Shown here: positions 1 to 10,466 of the stretch, piece by piece
Layout: each line of letters opens with the position of its first letter
How positions within the stretch are numbered: the stretch's first letter is position 1
The notes under the pieces: model-generated
Databases searched by the model: none
Told to the model about the DNA's origin: nothing
Seen by the model: only the letters and a program-made list of their open reading frames with translations
Position numbers and translations under genes: made by a program
Source: Anarhynchus alexandrinus
Lineage: Eukaryota; Chordata; Aves; Charadriiformes; Charadriidae
DNA: 64,000 nt
Assembly (NCBI GenBank): GCA_008711295.1
Contig: VUYV01000082.1
Location: 1,022,361 to 1,086,360 of the forward strand
Direction of reading: 5' to 3'

Positions 1-198
1 CTCCTTTTCTCTCAGGGAACCGAAAGCCTGTTTTCGGGGGAGACCTGGGTTGGCAAGCCACCAGCACTTTAACGATTGCAGACACAACCATTCAGGCCGC
101 TCTTTCTATTCAAGGAACTACAGAGTCCCACACAATACCGGCCTCCCAGCATCTTCCTGTGCCACCTCCTGCTCCTGAAATGGGCGTAATCAAAGCCA

Positions 199-229
199 CC
201 CCCCCCCCCCCCCCCCCAAAAAAAAAAAA
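199..229. repeat. Low-complexity C19-A12 tract
   Basis: Nineteen C are followed directly by twelve A. Homopolymer length is uncertain in draft assemblies, so the true copy number may differ. Confidence 0.95.
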
Positions 230-699
230 GAAGCAGCACTAGTTAGTGCAGCGCTATTGCTTTTGGGCACGGCTTTTTGTGCTTCTGTGCACTGTCAGGA
301 TAGGAAGGACACTTTGCTGTAGGTCTGATCCCCCCCACCCCTGGCTACATCGTGGTCACATTCCTCCTGGCCGCAAAGGACTGGGGGGAGCAGTGGAGAT
401 TGGAGGGGGCCTGCTTTAAGTATAACGTGAGGCAGCAATTTTATTTTGCGCATTATCGAAATAGTACATCGCTGGAACATCTCTACATTGCTAAACTGAG
501 ATGGTATGGCCTGGAGCTGTTTGCAAGGGGTATCATTTTGTTGAGGATTGGACAATACTTTATTCCAGCCCACTTCTGCCCTCCCTGAACCTGAGGAGCG
601 AGGGGAACCAGGCTAACTCGAACCCACACGGAGGCAGGGCTGCTGGCTTTCGAGCAGAAGAAATCTGGCTCACAAACCTTGACAAAGACATCTGAGGGA

Positions 700-715
700 T
701 TTTTTTTTTTTTTTT
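700..715. repeat. T16 homopolymer
   Basis: Sixteen T in a row inside the SYN3 intron. No retroelement body is visible next to it on the minus strand, so it is read as a simple homopolymer and not as a poly-A tail. Confidence 0.9.
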
Positions 716-2832
716 AATATGTACAGGACTAGGCAGGACATTCTGAGGTTAAATTCTATGCATTTATAGGAACTCTGGTAAAGCAATTAAGGTCCCAGAA
801 TTGACTTGCATTAGCATATTTATAACCTGGTGGGGAATGTTTTCCATATTCCTTGTGTCTATTTTTGTAATGATACTAATCCTTTACATTTCTGTATCAC
901 CTTTCATTCAGGAGGACTAGATCCCAAGTTGCTTTACATATGCAGGACAGAAATACAGGCAGACATGATGGTGATATACCTAAAACAGATCGGAAAGCAA
1001 TGTGATAAATGCAATTTATTGAATATCTTTGACAGTCTTACCTCCTTTTCACCCTTATGCCTGTATGCTGGGGAATACAGAAACTCTTCATGCTGCTTCC
1101 AAGCGCGTGCACACGAACATACATACGCGTTTAACACAAACTTGCCTCCTCTTTCCCTAAAGCTGCTCTCTGCCTTCAAGTCACACTTGGCATGAATTAT
1201 AGGAACAGAAATATTCAGTCCGGGGTAGACATGGCCAAATGATGAAAATGTAAGTTTTTTAGCCAGATTTGTGAAAACATAAATTTTACTTGTAAGTTTT
1301 TTCAAATTATAGCCACATAGCTGCATGGAACTTGAGAAACCCTAAAAGGTCATCCCTGTATAATAAAAGCTAATTCATAATCATTTATTGTCAGTTACCA
1401 CCATGTTCGATGATTTGGGCTTCTTATCAGGAAATATAGACAAAACTTTGCAATTTGACCTGCAAATTCCTAGGGTCAAGCTTGAAGTACCAGTGCTGAA
1501 CAATAATAATAAAGATAAATGATCATTAAGTCCAAAGCCAAAAGCTAGTCCAAAACTTCCCATTATATTTGAGTTAGGTACAGAAATATTTCTCTGAATG
1601 GGAGCCTTAGTATGTCATCTTCAGCCTACTGAAAGCATAAAATGACTCATGACACTCATTGAATATTTTTGAAAAGGAATTCCTCGCAAAAAAAAATAGG
1701 ACTTAGGAAGTCCCATGTCACTAAAATTCAGTATTAGACTGTTATTATTTGACCAATTATATTTCAAATGGCATATTTAAGGCTCAGTATTGTCATGTAC
1801 TATCAGGAGTAAAAATATTTTTATTTTAATGAAAAAGGGTTGATAATTTCCTCTGAACAGTATAAAACAGTAATCCTGTCAGGTCAGTCCGTAATTAGAC
1901 CTAAATCATGACGTTATTGTTATACAAAGGACCATTTCAGATGTATTAAGAGGATTTCATTCAGCATTAATCACAGTTTTTCTCTTACTTCATCTTTAAA
2001 TTTTTGGAGACAGTACGTTCAGGCAGATTTGGCTGTAAAGCAAATGAGAAAATGACAACACAATTTTGTGTCTCCTAAAATATCCTCTGTGCCTTTTTTT
2101 TTCTCCTGTGAAACATGGCACAAGACTCATGTGTAGAACTGCCGCACATAGGGCACATGTATTTTGTGCAAGATGGCATGTAACACTTTTAGCACTCAAA
2201 ACAGGCTGAAATCTGGACAAAACACACCAATGGCTTTGAAAAGTGCCATGAGATATTTCGCAAATGCAACTAAGATATCTAACAAATACAACAAGAACAA
2301 CTTTGTTATGCTGTCTGGTCTGAAACGCAATGCTTTTAGCATGTGTTGTTAATAGGAGCCTTAGCTGTGCTAGATCACTTCCCAAATAAGCTGTTTAAAT
2401 ACGAAGCATTAGGCCAGAAAGCTGAGCACTTTCGCAGAGGATGGGGGTTAACAATTCACAGCACTAAATCCTGTTTGATCTGCTGAGAAATTCAATCCAG
2501 CAAGAGCGTGATTTTACTTAACAGCGTGTCGGGCGAGGAAGTTGCCAGAGGTAGGACGTTTTCCTCCTGGCCGAGGTCGGGCTGCCGGAGCTGGCCCATC
2601 TGCCATTACATGGAGTCCTGCCATCCCCCTTCCTCGTGGTCCCGCTCCCTTTTGCTGTGCGTTTGCACGTGCGTGCGGGTGCATGTATTCACGTCTGCGT
2701 TGCTTTTTTTCTGGCAGCTGCTGTAGGTGAGTTGTGGATGCGTTTTTGGAAGTCTCCCGAGGCACAGATACTCCTAGCCCACAAGAAGGTGCCTCATTCT
2801 CCAGGTGGAGGCTACCTGGCTGAGATATGTAC

Positions 2833-2968
2833 CATGAGGTATTTAAAAGATGGGTAGACGTGGTGCTTAGGGACATGGTTTAGTGGTGGGTTTGGCGATG
2901 TTAGGTTAATGGTTGGACTCGATGATCTTAAAGGTCCCTTCCAATGGAGACGATTCTATGATTCTATT
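2833..2968 (+). mobile_element. CR1 LINE 3'-end fragment
   Basis: This is the last 130-140 bases of a chicken-repeat-1 non-LTR retrotransposon. Recognisable consensus words are GAGGTATTTAAAAGA, GACGTGGTGCTTAGGGACAT, GGTTGGACTCGATGATCTT and AAGGTCCCTTCCAA. It ends in the diagnostic direct repeat GATTCTATGATTCTATT at 2952-2968. The element is severely 5'-truncated, as is usual for CR1, and retains only its 3' UTR without coding sequence. Its orientation is opposite to SYN3. The left edge is approximate. Confidence 0.93.
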
Positions 2969-5900
2969 AATGACTGAAGAGAAGCAGAGTTTTTCCCTAA
3001 CGCGCCAATGCACGCATACATTCACTGCTGTGGGTGCCTCTGAGGGCTGCCTGTCAAAGCCAAGAGCACGAGGGAGCCGTACAGATCGTGTTTTCCTCTC
3101 GTGCACATCCCGCATGTGGCAGATTCACTGTGTGCTTCCTTGCAATGCGCTAGAGCTGGGTCTGGGAGAAGGATGGAAAAATTGTCAAAACTTTGCCACT
3201 TTAACAGAAAACTGGGTGAGTTCCCTTGCTTTTAATAGAACGTACCTTTTTTTACTGCTGCTAATGCAGAAAGCAGCTGATCATATTCTGTGGGACTCAC
3301 ATTATTTTCATAGTACTTTGGAATAAACCAGAGCATATTGCATGTCAAGAGTGGTAAGGATTTTATGGAGGAAGACAGGCCATGGATTCCCAAGGATGCT
3401 CTTCGCTTTCTCCAGACCTCTGAAAGAAGTTGAATGCAATACTGTACCATCAGAGACACAGTAGCTCCTTAAAAATAGAAAGGATTGCTATTTGTCACTT
3501 TAAAGTGCATTCAACGTGCACTTGCCTATTTGGGTTGTTAGAGCATTTCGTCATGCACTTGTGCAACACCTTGCCCTAATCCACAATTGCAGCTCTTTGC
3601 CTCTGCTGTAATACAAACAGTGATGATAAATTAATGTCTGGCTTGGCTATATTGCTACAGTCTCCAATTATGAGAAAGTGTTTTCATTTACAGAAGAGAA
3701 ATCAAATGGCAGATTCCACTGTCTCTCACCCTTCCTGTCTGTGAACAAGCTAGTCCTTGTTGTAAACCCCATGTAACTTGCTGTGGGGGAGGAGGCATTG
3801 TGGAAGCCCGCCGCCCTTAAAATAAAGGTAGCGCTTCAGTAGTTATTTCTTGGGGATCTTTTCTAGTAGAGTTAACTATTTCAAAAAGGGGAGGAAAGGA
3901 TTTCTTGAAAACCATACACAAAGGTTTCACATGTAGCAAGAACCAGAGCAGGCAGAGGTGAGACGCATTGCAAACATGATGCTTCTTCCAAACCCAAAAT
4001 CACCAGTGCAGAAGTAACAATAGGTTGTTGTTCACCCTCCAAAGTCTGGGACTATTTCTGTACACGATGCAGAGTGGACAGCCGGAATCCCTGGATAACC
4101 AGCTTCTTTAGCTGTGCTCTCACAAGGCAAACACTGCTGCCTTGGGCTGGTCAGCTTGAGCTCACGTAACACCCTGGCTGAGACCAAGAAGATGACGGGC
4201 ATTGCTCAGAAGTACCTTACCAAGAATAAACATCCATGGAGCTATGGACCCATTGCTCTCCAGTGCTGCTCTCAAGGGCTCACTGGAGACACAAAAAACA
4301 GCTGCAAAGTAGCACTTCTGTCCTACTGGAGCGGTTGCACTGGTACGCTCTCTCAGAAAAGACCACATGCTACCTTTAGGCTGGGGAAGTTTCTAGGCAT
4401 GTGTTTCTGTCCGTGCTACAAAGAGCCAGAGAAACCTGTGGCACGCAAGGGCTAGCAATGCTGTTTCCTTGGTTTTCATGTCATACACATGTCAGGATAT
4501 GGTCATGAATGCATATATTGATTTTGTTCAGTGCCCTCACAACCTTAGAGAGACGAGAGGCAGGGAGCCTTTGCAAGAAGCGTTATTTGGTATCTGTAAT
4601 CTTGTGGATAGAGGCAGAGAGCTGGGAGAAATGAAAGGGGTCCCCCATCATGTGTAGAAACTGCTAAGTTATAGATAGCAGAGGGACAGCCAAGACAGCA
4701 GGATGCGTGGAGTGCTTACACACGAGTGGAGGAGTGAAGACAGCATGGGTAGCCATACCTCCTCTTTACATCTCCCAGCTGCTGCAACTTGGGCAAGCTC
4801 AACTCACAGACCACGAAGTCTGCATGACAGAACAGCAGCTGGGAGATATAAAGGCAGGGATTTGAATGCAGTGTGTATTTTAAAGCATGAAAACACTGTA
4901 ACGGAGTCCAACCCCTCCTTGTCCTTTCCCCTGCCCAGGCTACCTTCAGCACCATTAATCTCAACGAAAAACTAGATTGGCCTTTGAGCTCGGGCTTTCC
5001 TCTCTGATTACAGTGTTTGGGCTAAGCAGTGCCAGCTAAGCCCCAGATGCTAGAGCTGCGCATTAGAGGCTCTCCTATCCCCAGCTGGAGGATGCTATGT
5101 TAAGGGACTGCCACCTGGCAGCATCTTCAAGGAACTGCAAAAACGCGAAGCAGAGATGGAGGTTGGTGAGCATCAGCCTGCTGGGAGACTCGCGATTGCC
5201 CCCAGGAAGGAGAGATCAGGGTTGAGCCAGACAGGTGCTGCCAACTGAACTGTCTGGCGATAAGAGGCTGCTACTGTGATAAAAGACAATAGGCCAGTGA
5301 AACATTTGATACAGCGACCACCTTATCCGGGACTTTCCAGCTCAGTTAAAAGGTTGTTTTTACTTTGAGAAAAATCCCACTGTTTTCCCTCTCTTACTTC
5401 AAGAAGCCTGCCCTAGTTGTACTCAGTCATTGCCCTTTTTTAGCTAGGAGCTAAGCTCTTGCTTTGTGAAGATACACGCAGGGAGGCAGGTCCCACCTTG
5501 TTCCCTCTCTCCTGGGAAAGCAGAGAAGACCAAAGGTGACAACTTTACTGAAGAGTGGCTTGGAATGAAAAGAACAATAAAATAATCTCCCTCGGCCAAG
5601 GCCTAGTGACCAAACTTCTTTCATTTTGAAGTCTTCAATACGGTCCCCCTGCCTGTGCCACCCTTTCCTTTTTTCTGTGTTGTGACAATCTGGCAGACAG
5701 AACAATGAGCATCTCCTGGACACGTGTTCTGGATTTTCCCCCAAATAAGTCTCTTGATCAGCTTGCCTAAAGCTTTCTAAACCAGCTGAATTTGAAAGGG
5801 AGCACACAGCAAGCAGTAAGTCATTTCTCTAACATTTCAGAAGACTTCAGTTGTCCTGCCCCTTGGAAAGTGTTCTCTGCTGTCCAATATCACAGAAAAC

Positions 5901-6509
5901 AAACTTCCAAACTTCTGTTTGTAAACAGAGACCTGCATGAACAACACAAATTTGAGGCTTAGCTGAGCCTGAGAGCCTTTTGTCAACAGCTGCTATGCTT
6001 AGCAGGTGAAGGGTCCTTGACCAGCAAATTAAATCGATTCATTAATATTTGTATTAGTAAGCTTGGGTTATCTTTTTATAATTTACGTACAAATCTGCAT
6101 ACAGACAAAAGCTCAAGAGAGATTGAGTCCCTTTTCATTTTTAGAGCAAGCACAAACAGGTCCTGAAACACATCACTAACACACCTTCAGCTGTGACTTC
6201 TTAGGACCGTTGCTAGACGTGACAGCTCAGCTAAGCCTGCTGAGCCAAGAATGCCTTAGGTGTGCTCATGTATTGAGTCTATGAAGAAGTTTGCCAATGA
6301 GTACCAAGTGAATTTTTTTTGCAAGAAAGATGTGAGAAAAGCCTACTCTGCTGTTTACGCAAGCCACCGTTCAGACACTGACCTGGAGCCAGAGTTGGTG
6401 GCCTAAACGTGAAAGTATCTGTGTACCCCCCCGCAGATGCCCCATGTTCCCAGATCCCTCTCATCCCCCAGACTTTGTAGACCTGAATTCATCAGGGAGG
6501 ACCGTGATG
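2969..6509. other. SYN3 intron, exon-proximal part
   Basis: Intronic sequence between the CR1 fragment and the SYN3 donor. Open frames up to 137 codons occur on both strands but have no recognisable motifs, no codon-level similarity to known families and no supporting splice signals. The one clear structured spot is the inverted repeat at 4764-4853, listed separately. Confidence 0.65.
4764..4853. repeat. Inverted repeat: 21-bp stem with 48-nt loop
   Basis: Arms 4764-4784 and 4833-4853 are reverse complements over 21 positions with one mismatch; the inner 15 bp (4770-4784 against 4833-4847) are perfect and centred on CCCAGCTGCTG. The mismatch pair is C4769/A4848 on the plus strand. In a minus-strand transcript, the direction of SYN3 transcription, it becomes a G-U wobble, so the stem would be fully paired in SYN3 pre-mRNA. 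The function is unknown; it could be a hairpin RNA, a remnant of a small inverted-repeat element, or chance. Confidence 0.8.
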
Positions 6510-6518
6510 ACTTACCAG
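6510..6518 (-). other. 5' splice donor of SYN3 coding exon
   Basis: On the minus strand the exon ends GACTG and is followed by GTAAGTCATC, a full GTAAGT donor consensus. Reading through it would give Trp and then an immediate TAA. The split Trp codon gives a phase-2 junction, and translation ends exactly at the conserved HTDW of synapsins. Confidence 0.92.
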
Positions 6519-6832
6519 TCTGTGTGCGCATCATCGATCACCAGGAGGATCTTGGGTTTCTGGGCCACAGGTGGTGTGGGGCTGGCTGAGTGATCGATTA
6601 GTCCTGCAGCCGCTTGTGTGGTTTGCTTCATGGCACTGGAGATGGAGCTGAAGATGCTGGTGCCAGTAGAGGAAGAGTGTGAGGGCTGCGGTGGCTGAGG
6701 ATGCTTTCTCTCTGTGGCAGGAGAAACCGGGGAGCTCGTGGAGTTGTCAGGGCGCTGCAAGTCCATCATGTAACCGTTGGGCAAATTTGCCACAAAACTG
6801 CTGTCTGAGAGACGTCTCCTGAGGAAATTCAT
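6516..6832 (-). CDS. SYN3: Synapsin III, first coding exon (partial gene)
   Basis: Synapsins are phosphoproteins on the cytosolic face of synaptic vesicles that tether vesicles and tune neurotransmitter release; synapsin III is the early, neurodevelopmental form. The exon encodes 105 full codons plus two bases. It starts [12 protein letters not shown] after the initiator Met, which is domain A with the conserved PKA/CaMKI site at Ser9 (RRRLS). A Pro/Ser/Thr-rich domain B linker follows (about residues 30-90), with the segment [14 protein letters not shown]. It ends with the start of domain [16 protein letters not shown]. The phrases [14 protein letters not shown] and [11 protein letters not shown] match synapsin III as I remember it better than synapsins I or II. 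The start is secure: it is the family's conserved N-terminus, has A at -3, and an in-frame TGA lies 19 codons upstream (6887-6889). The Trp codon is split TG|G by the intron. The remaining exons lie off the window to the left. Confidence 0.95.
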
Positions 6833-6948
6833 TGTTGCAGTGTTGTGTGGACACCTTCTCAGCAAGAGCAAGGCTGAACAACAGTGTCACCAGTCCCGGG
6901 GAATGGTTCTGTGTGCGTGTAGTTTTTCAGCTATATTTTCTTTCTCTC
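6833..6948 (-). other. SYN3: SYN3 5' UTR part of the first coding exon
   Basis: This 116-base leader lies between a strong splice acceptor and the SYN3 start codon. It contains no upstream ATG on the transcribed strand and has an in-frame TGA at 6887-6889. Its left boundary is set by the ATG; its right boundary is inferred from the CCCACAG acceptor. If the acceptor is used, the leader is joined to one or more non-coding exons further upstream, as expected for a gene with a distant promoter. The splice junction is inferred from sequence and is not backed by a transcript. Confidence 0.8.
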
Positions 6949-6985
6949 CTGTGGGAAGAGAGTCAAAGACATATATGTGAGATAC
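6949..6985 (-). other. 3' splice acceptor and branch-point region before SYN3 coding exon
   Basis: On the minus strand the bases just before 6948 read TTTGACTCTCTTCCCACAG, a pyrimidine-rich tract ending in AG (plus-strand CT at 6949-6950). A CTCAC motif about 30 bases upstream fits a branch point. This marks the end of the intron in the SYN3 leader. Confidence 0.75.
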
Positions 6986-8829
6986 ATACTGTGAGTCTGA
7001 GATGAGAAAAAAATCTTTTGGCCTTTTAAATGTGTACCTTAAACAACAAGAGGAAAACGGACTACTGGTTTCTATACAGTCTGCTACTCTGGTAAAGCCA
7101 AACAGATAGTACAAAGTATGTTTCATGGCTCTCTCTCTCATCCCAAAACATTTTCCAGTCAGGGCAGACCAGCTTGCACTAACTTAGGGGCTAACAATTC
7201 TATGACTGTTCACTGTGGAGAAAGAAAAATTATTCTGACCGTAAATGTTAATTTTCAAAATAGAGACAGCTAATTTCTGGTATTTTGTATGTTAGAAATA
7301 AAACATGGTTGTTACAGAATAACTAGCAAATGATCCGATAGGATAAAAAGTTGTATCAACTTTAGCAGGCTTGTAAGCAAGGCTCTGAATTTATGGATCA
7401 GACGTCCTAAATTCAAATAGCATGTTGAAAATAAATAGTAGAAAAAACCCCATACACATCTTGATCAAGTTTAGTGGCAGCTTCAAACTACTCATTTCTG
7501 TCCCTGCTGCTCTCTGCACTGAAAATTAGACTGTGACGTGCATGCTGGTGGTGGCTAAACATAGCAGACTACCTGATTTTACAAGTTCGTGTGTAGGATT
7601 TTTTTGCAGGTACTCAAAACTAGAAGTTTGGCTGTCTAATCTTCACATTTTTTTTTCTGTTGTTGGGGGGTTTGTTTTGTTTGAAGAAGAAAGCTCTCTT
7701 ACTCTGCTCATCTTTTCCAGTGAGAAAATGAACACTGTGAAATATAACTATCTGGGTCTTTTCCCTTGACCATTGTATGATGACTTTGTTTTTACCCAGA
7801 ACACTAAGTTTTTCAGCAAATAAATAATGTCAGAGTTAGTAGTTACTTTTTAAAAAAAACTTCACCTATAGGAACATCCCAGAAATGAGATTTTCACAGG
7901 AATTCCCCAAGACCTTTTATCTGCTGAGACAGCCTTTGAGTCTTGACCAGAGGCTGGTTGGTGAGATTTAGGGAAAAAAAAAAAAAAAAGAAACATATTG
8001 CTGGTAAAACATAAATGTTATTCAAGGCAGACATATCTGGAGCAACAAAAGTGAGAGTTATCCCATACATCAAGTGAGATGAGTCACATGAATTCCTGGT
8101 ATCATCATTAAATTACACCCAACCCCCTTCAAGTCTTTTTGAGTGAGCCTCCTACAAACGCTGGAGCTCCTTGCCTTCATCTGCCTGGTTTGGGCTCCCT
8201 CACTGCTCATGCTCTTGTCCCAGTCTCTGATTGCCTCCTGATGGCAGGAAACTGTCCTTTCGCAGTTGGTCCAAGAGAGCTCCGTGTCTGCACATCTCCC
8301 TCCTGAAACTGTGGCTGAGAGCTCATGGAGCAACCAAACAGCTTTCTTAAAATAAGCTGTCATTTATTTTCACCTATAGGGATTTACAAAGCTTTAGAGA
8401 CAAAGGATTCAGACCTGTCTACGCCCGTACCTCTCTTTGCCCCCAGAGCCTTAGGGAGGCTCAGACAAGTCTGCCTGGAGTAAGTGAGCTACAAAGAGCG
8501 CCTTGGCACATGTCCCCCAAATCTCGTCACCCATCACCACCCCGACCTCGTGGGCACAGGATCCGTCTGGAGCAGAGAGCTCCCTGCTGAAGCTGCTGAC
8601 ATTGCTTATTAGAGCAATTTTTCTTTTGATTTCTCAGCCCTGGCAGTACAAGTCCTCTGACTTTGTTGGAGCATGGAGATAGTCTTTTCCCAGGGGATAG
8701 CTCAGGAAATCTTTAATGACTTCCTGCCACATTTACAGTCAATAACGTATCTCGAGGCATTGTGCTGACTTCCCACCCAGTCCTGGTGCGCGCAGTGACT
8801 GCACAACATCAGCAAACGCATGCATCGGT
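6986..8829. other. SYN3 leader intron, proximal part (no gene seen)
   Basis: Upstream of the SYN3 acceptor, so intronic in the SYN3 leader if transcription starts further right. AT-leaning DNA with an A16 run at 7974-7989. The short frames here lack recognisable domains, and I see no mobile-element consensus. Confidence 0.6.
7974..7989. repeat. A16 homopolymer
   Basis: Sixteen A preceded by GGG. I see no retroelement body upstream that it would terminate. Confidence 0.9.
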
Positions 8830-8891
8830 GAGCGCTTTGGTAGCACCAACTCTTTATGGCGAGTTCTTCGGTAGCACCAGCTGTTTATGCA
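8830..8891. repeat. Two-copy imperfect tandem repeat, 31-bp unit
   Basis: Units 8830-8860 and 8861-8891 match at 24 of 31 positions by hand alignment. Both share the core GGTAGCACCA followed by a CT-TTTATG segment. The divergence shows an old duplication and not a recent assembly error. Confidence 0.75.
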
Positions 8892-8996
8892 GCAATTGTT
8901 CCAAAAAGCAGGTAACATATAGTATGCATGAATTATGAGCTAGCTACTCACCTCATATATGCACCCACGCAGCAGCTGCCCTACTCATGTCCCCTT

Positions 8997-9035
8997 CCCC
9001 CCCCCCCCCCCCCCNNNNNNNNNNNNNNNNNNNNN
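8997..9035. other. C18 run leading into a 21-N assembly gap
   Basis: Eighteen C (8997-9014) run directly into 21 N (9015-9035). The gap size is likely nominal, and GC-rich sequence may be missing. Any frame reading across it is meaningless. Confidence 0.97.
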
Positions 9036-10346
9036 ACTGAGAGTGCCAGCACAGAGTCATCCACTGTTACCTGTCCAGGATGACCAAAGTGGTAGAGCCT
9101 ATGAAGACTTTGGGGGGTTTATATACTACAGGCTGGGTCAAAACGCACTGTGCTGTCCTCTGCTCAGGAACCTGTGTTTCCTATCTTGCATAACACAAAT
9201 AAGAAAAATCCCCTCACTTTAATGACAGTCCACTCAAGAATAAGTCCGGTCCTGGTTAAGAAGAGAATCCCAGAGATCTGTACGCTGTCAGAAGGGCTCC
9301 AAATGAGCATCCCGCTGCTGTGTACAGCAATTAGGCATGCTCTCTTGGAGGAACTTGGCGTTAACTGGCAAGATGTGGGATGTACTTTTGATATCAGTCT
9401 CAGGAGAAGCGGTTTTGGGATGAGACGCCTGCCCCTTGCCCGCTTTGCACAGCATCGCAGAGAGCTGCTGGTTGCTGCTGTGGCAGCTCTCAGCCACGGG
9501 AGGGAACCTGGCCCCAGCCATACCGGCTGGACGAGGCTCTTTTCACAAGCCAGTATCCTTGGGACAGGGTCCAGCAGGACTTGCATGCTCTTGAAAGTGT
9601 TCCTTGCCCACTGCCAGGCACTTGCATGGATGCTTCCTCCTCTGCGAAATTTGCACTCTCCAAAAGAACATGGGCTCCTTGCAAAGCATCAGCAAGTAAA
9701 GTGACGAGCAAAAGTGATGGGCAAATGTGTCTGCTCTGCCCTGCACTGTGGAAGAAGGGCACGGAGGCACGTGGTGTGGGGTGCCCCAGGGCTGGGAAGG
9801 GCCAGAGTACCTTGTGTTGCACCTGGAAAGCACACAGGTTTCCTCCATGACAGGGCTTCCCAAATTGTGCCCTTCAGAGTACTATTTACAATAAACAATT
9901 TATCATACCAATTGCAAGACCATGACCGTTTGCTTCCTGGACCCTTTTAAACAGCAATATTTACAGCACCCCATCATTTTTTCCATCAGGGGTTTGGTAG
10001 TGGAAGATGTTGCCCAGGAGGCACTGGGAGCTGGCAAAACTCTCTCGTCCAGAGAGTTTGGGACTCTGCACTGAGGCTGGCCTTTCCCTCTGCCGGCTGG
10101 CACTGCCTCTGCTTGCTGCAAAGACCGGGCTGCACGCCGTTGGCTCGGGAAGGAAGGAGAGAAAAACCTAAGCAACTGGTGTCACAGGGAAACCTCCCTC
10201 CAGCAAAGCACGAGGAGGCTAAATTCAAACAGGATGACGCTGTTGCAGTGGAGAGTAACTCCTGGCTCCGCTCTGAGATGGGGGATGGTGAACCCGCCAG
10301 GAACTTTGACTTTGGGTCTGTCAAAGTGATGGCACAGACTGTCCTC
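9036..10346. other. Non-coding segment right of the gap; several long chance frames
   Basis: A somewhat GC-richer stretch where frames are open on both strands at once: 9150-9704 plus (184 codons), and 9164-9586, 9490-9822 and 9986-10324 minus. None carries a recognisable domain, and openness in several frames at once points to low stop-codon density and not to selection. I found no clear splice-flanked exon. Confidence 0.55.
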
Positions 10347-10466
10347 TAATTACATACATTTTTTCTAATGAGCTGGCTAATGTAATTAAAATAGACTTTC
10401 TCTTTTTNTTTTAAAAAAAAAAAGCTATTGGTAGCTTTGCTGGATCGATTTATCAATTATCATTAG
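10347..10466. promoter_or_regulatory. Cluster of homeodomain-type core sites
   Basis: Within 120 bases there are TAATTA at 10347-10352, TAATG at 10366-10370, TAATGTAATTA at 10378-10388, and CAATTATCATTAG at 10454-10466. A single N (10408) sits in a T/A run in the middle. TAAT/ATTA is the shared core of many homeodomain proteins. Density of this kind is common in developmental enhancers but also arises in AT-rich DNA, so a regulatory role is inference only. Confidence 0.3.

Larger units (their letters stand above)
1..2832. other. SYN3 intron downstream of first coding exon (no exon seen)
   Basis: Intronic DNA relative to SYN3, transcribed leftward. I looked for the next synapsin exon (the segment beginning around KYF-GKK in the family) on the minus strand and did not recognise it, so that intron probably continues past position 1. 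Contents are a C19-A12 tract at 199-229, a T16 run at 700-715, AT-rich DNA at about 1200-2000 and a locally GC-rich patch at 2520-2720. The short open frames here have no recognisable domain. Confidence 0.7.

Noticed and set aside
1..6515. Second SYN3 exon, or TIMP3 nested in the gene
   Set aside because: I looked for the conserved domain C continuation and for TIMP-like cysteine-rich exons and recognised none. They probably lie left of the window.
6516..6832. Assignment to SYN1 or SYN2 instead of SYN3
   Set aside because: The linker segment [14 protein letters not shown] and the domain C start [11 protein letters not shown] fit synapsin III. SYN1 and SYN2 as I recall them differ here (VIDEPH or VVDEPH types and longer Pro/Ala-rich linkers).
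6516..6871. Start of SYN3 upstream of 6832 at a TTG (6869-6871)
   Set aside because: All synapsins begin at the Met-Asn-(Phe/Tyr)-Leu-Arg-Arg-Arg-Leu motif. The upstream frame lacks an ATG and meets an in-frame TGA at 6887-6889.
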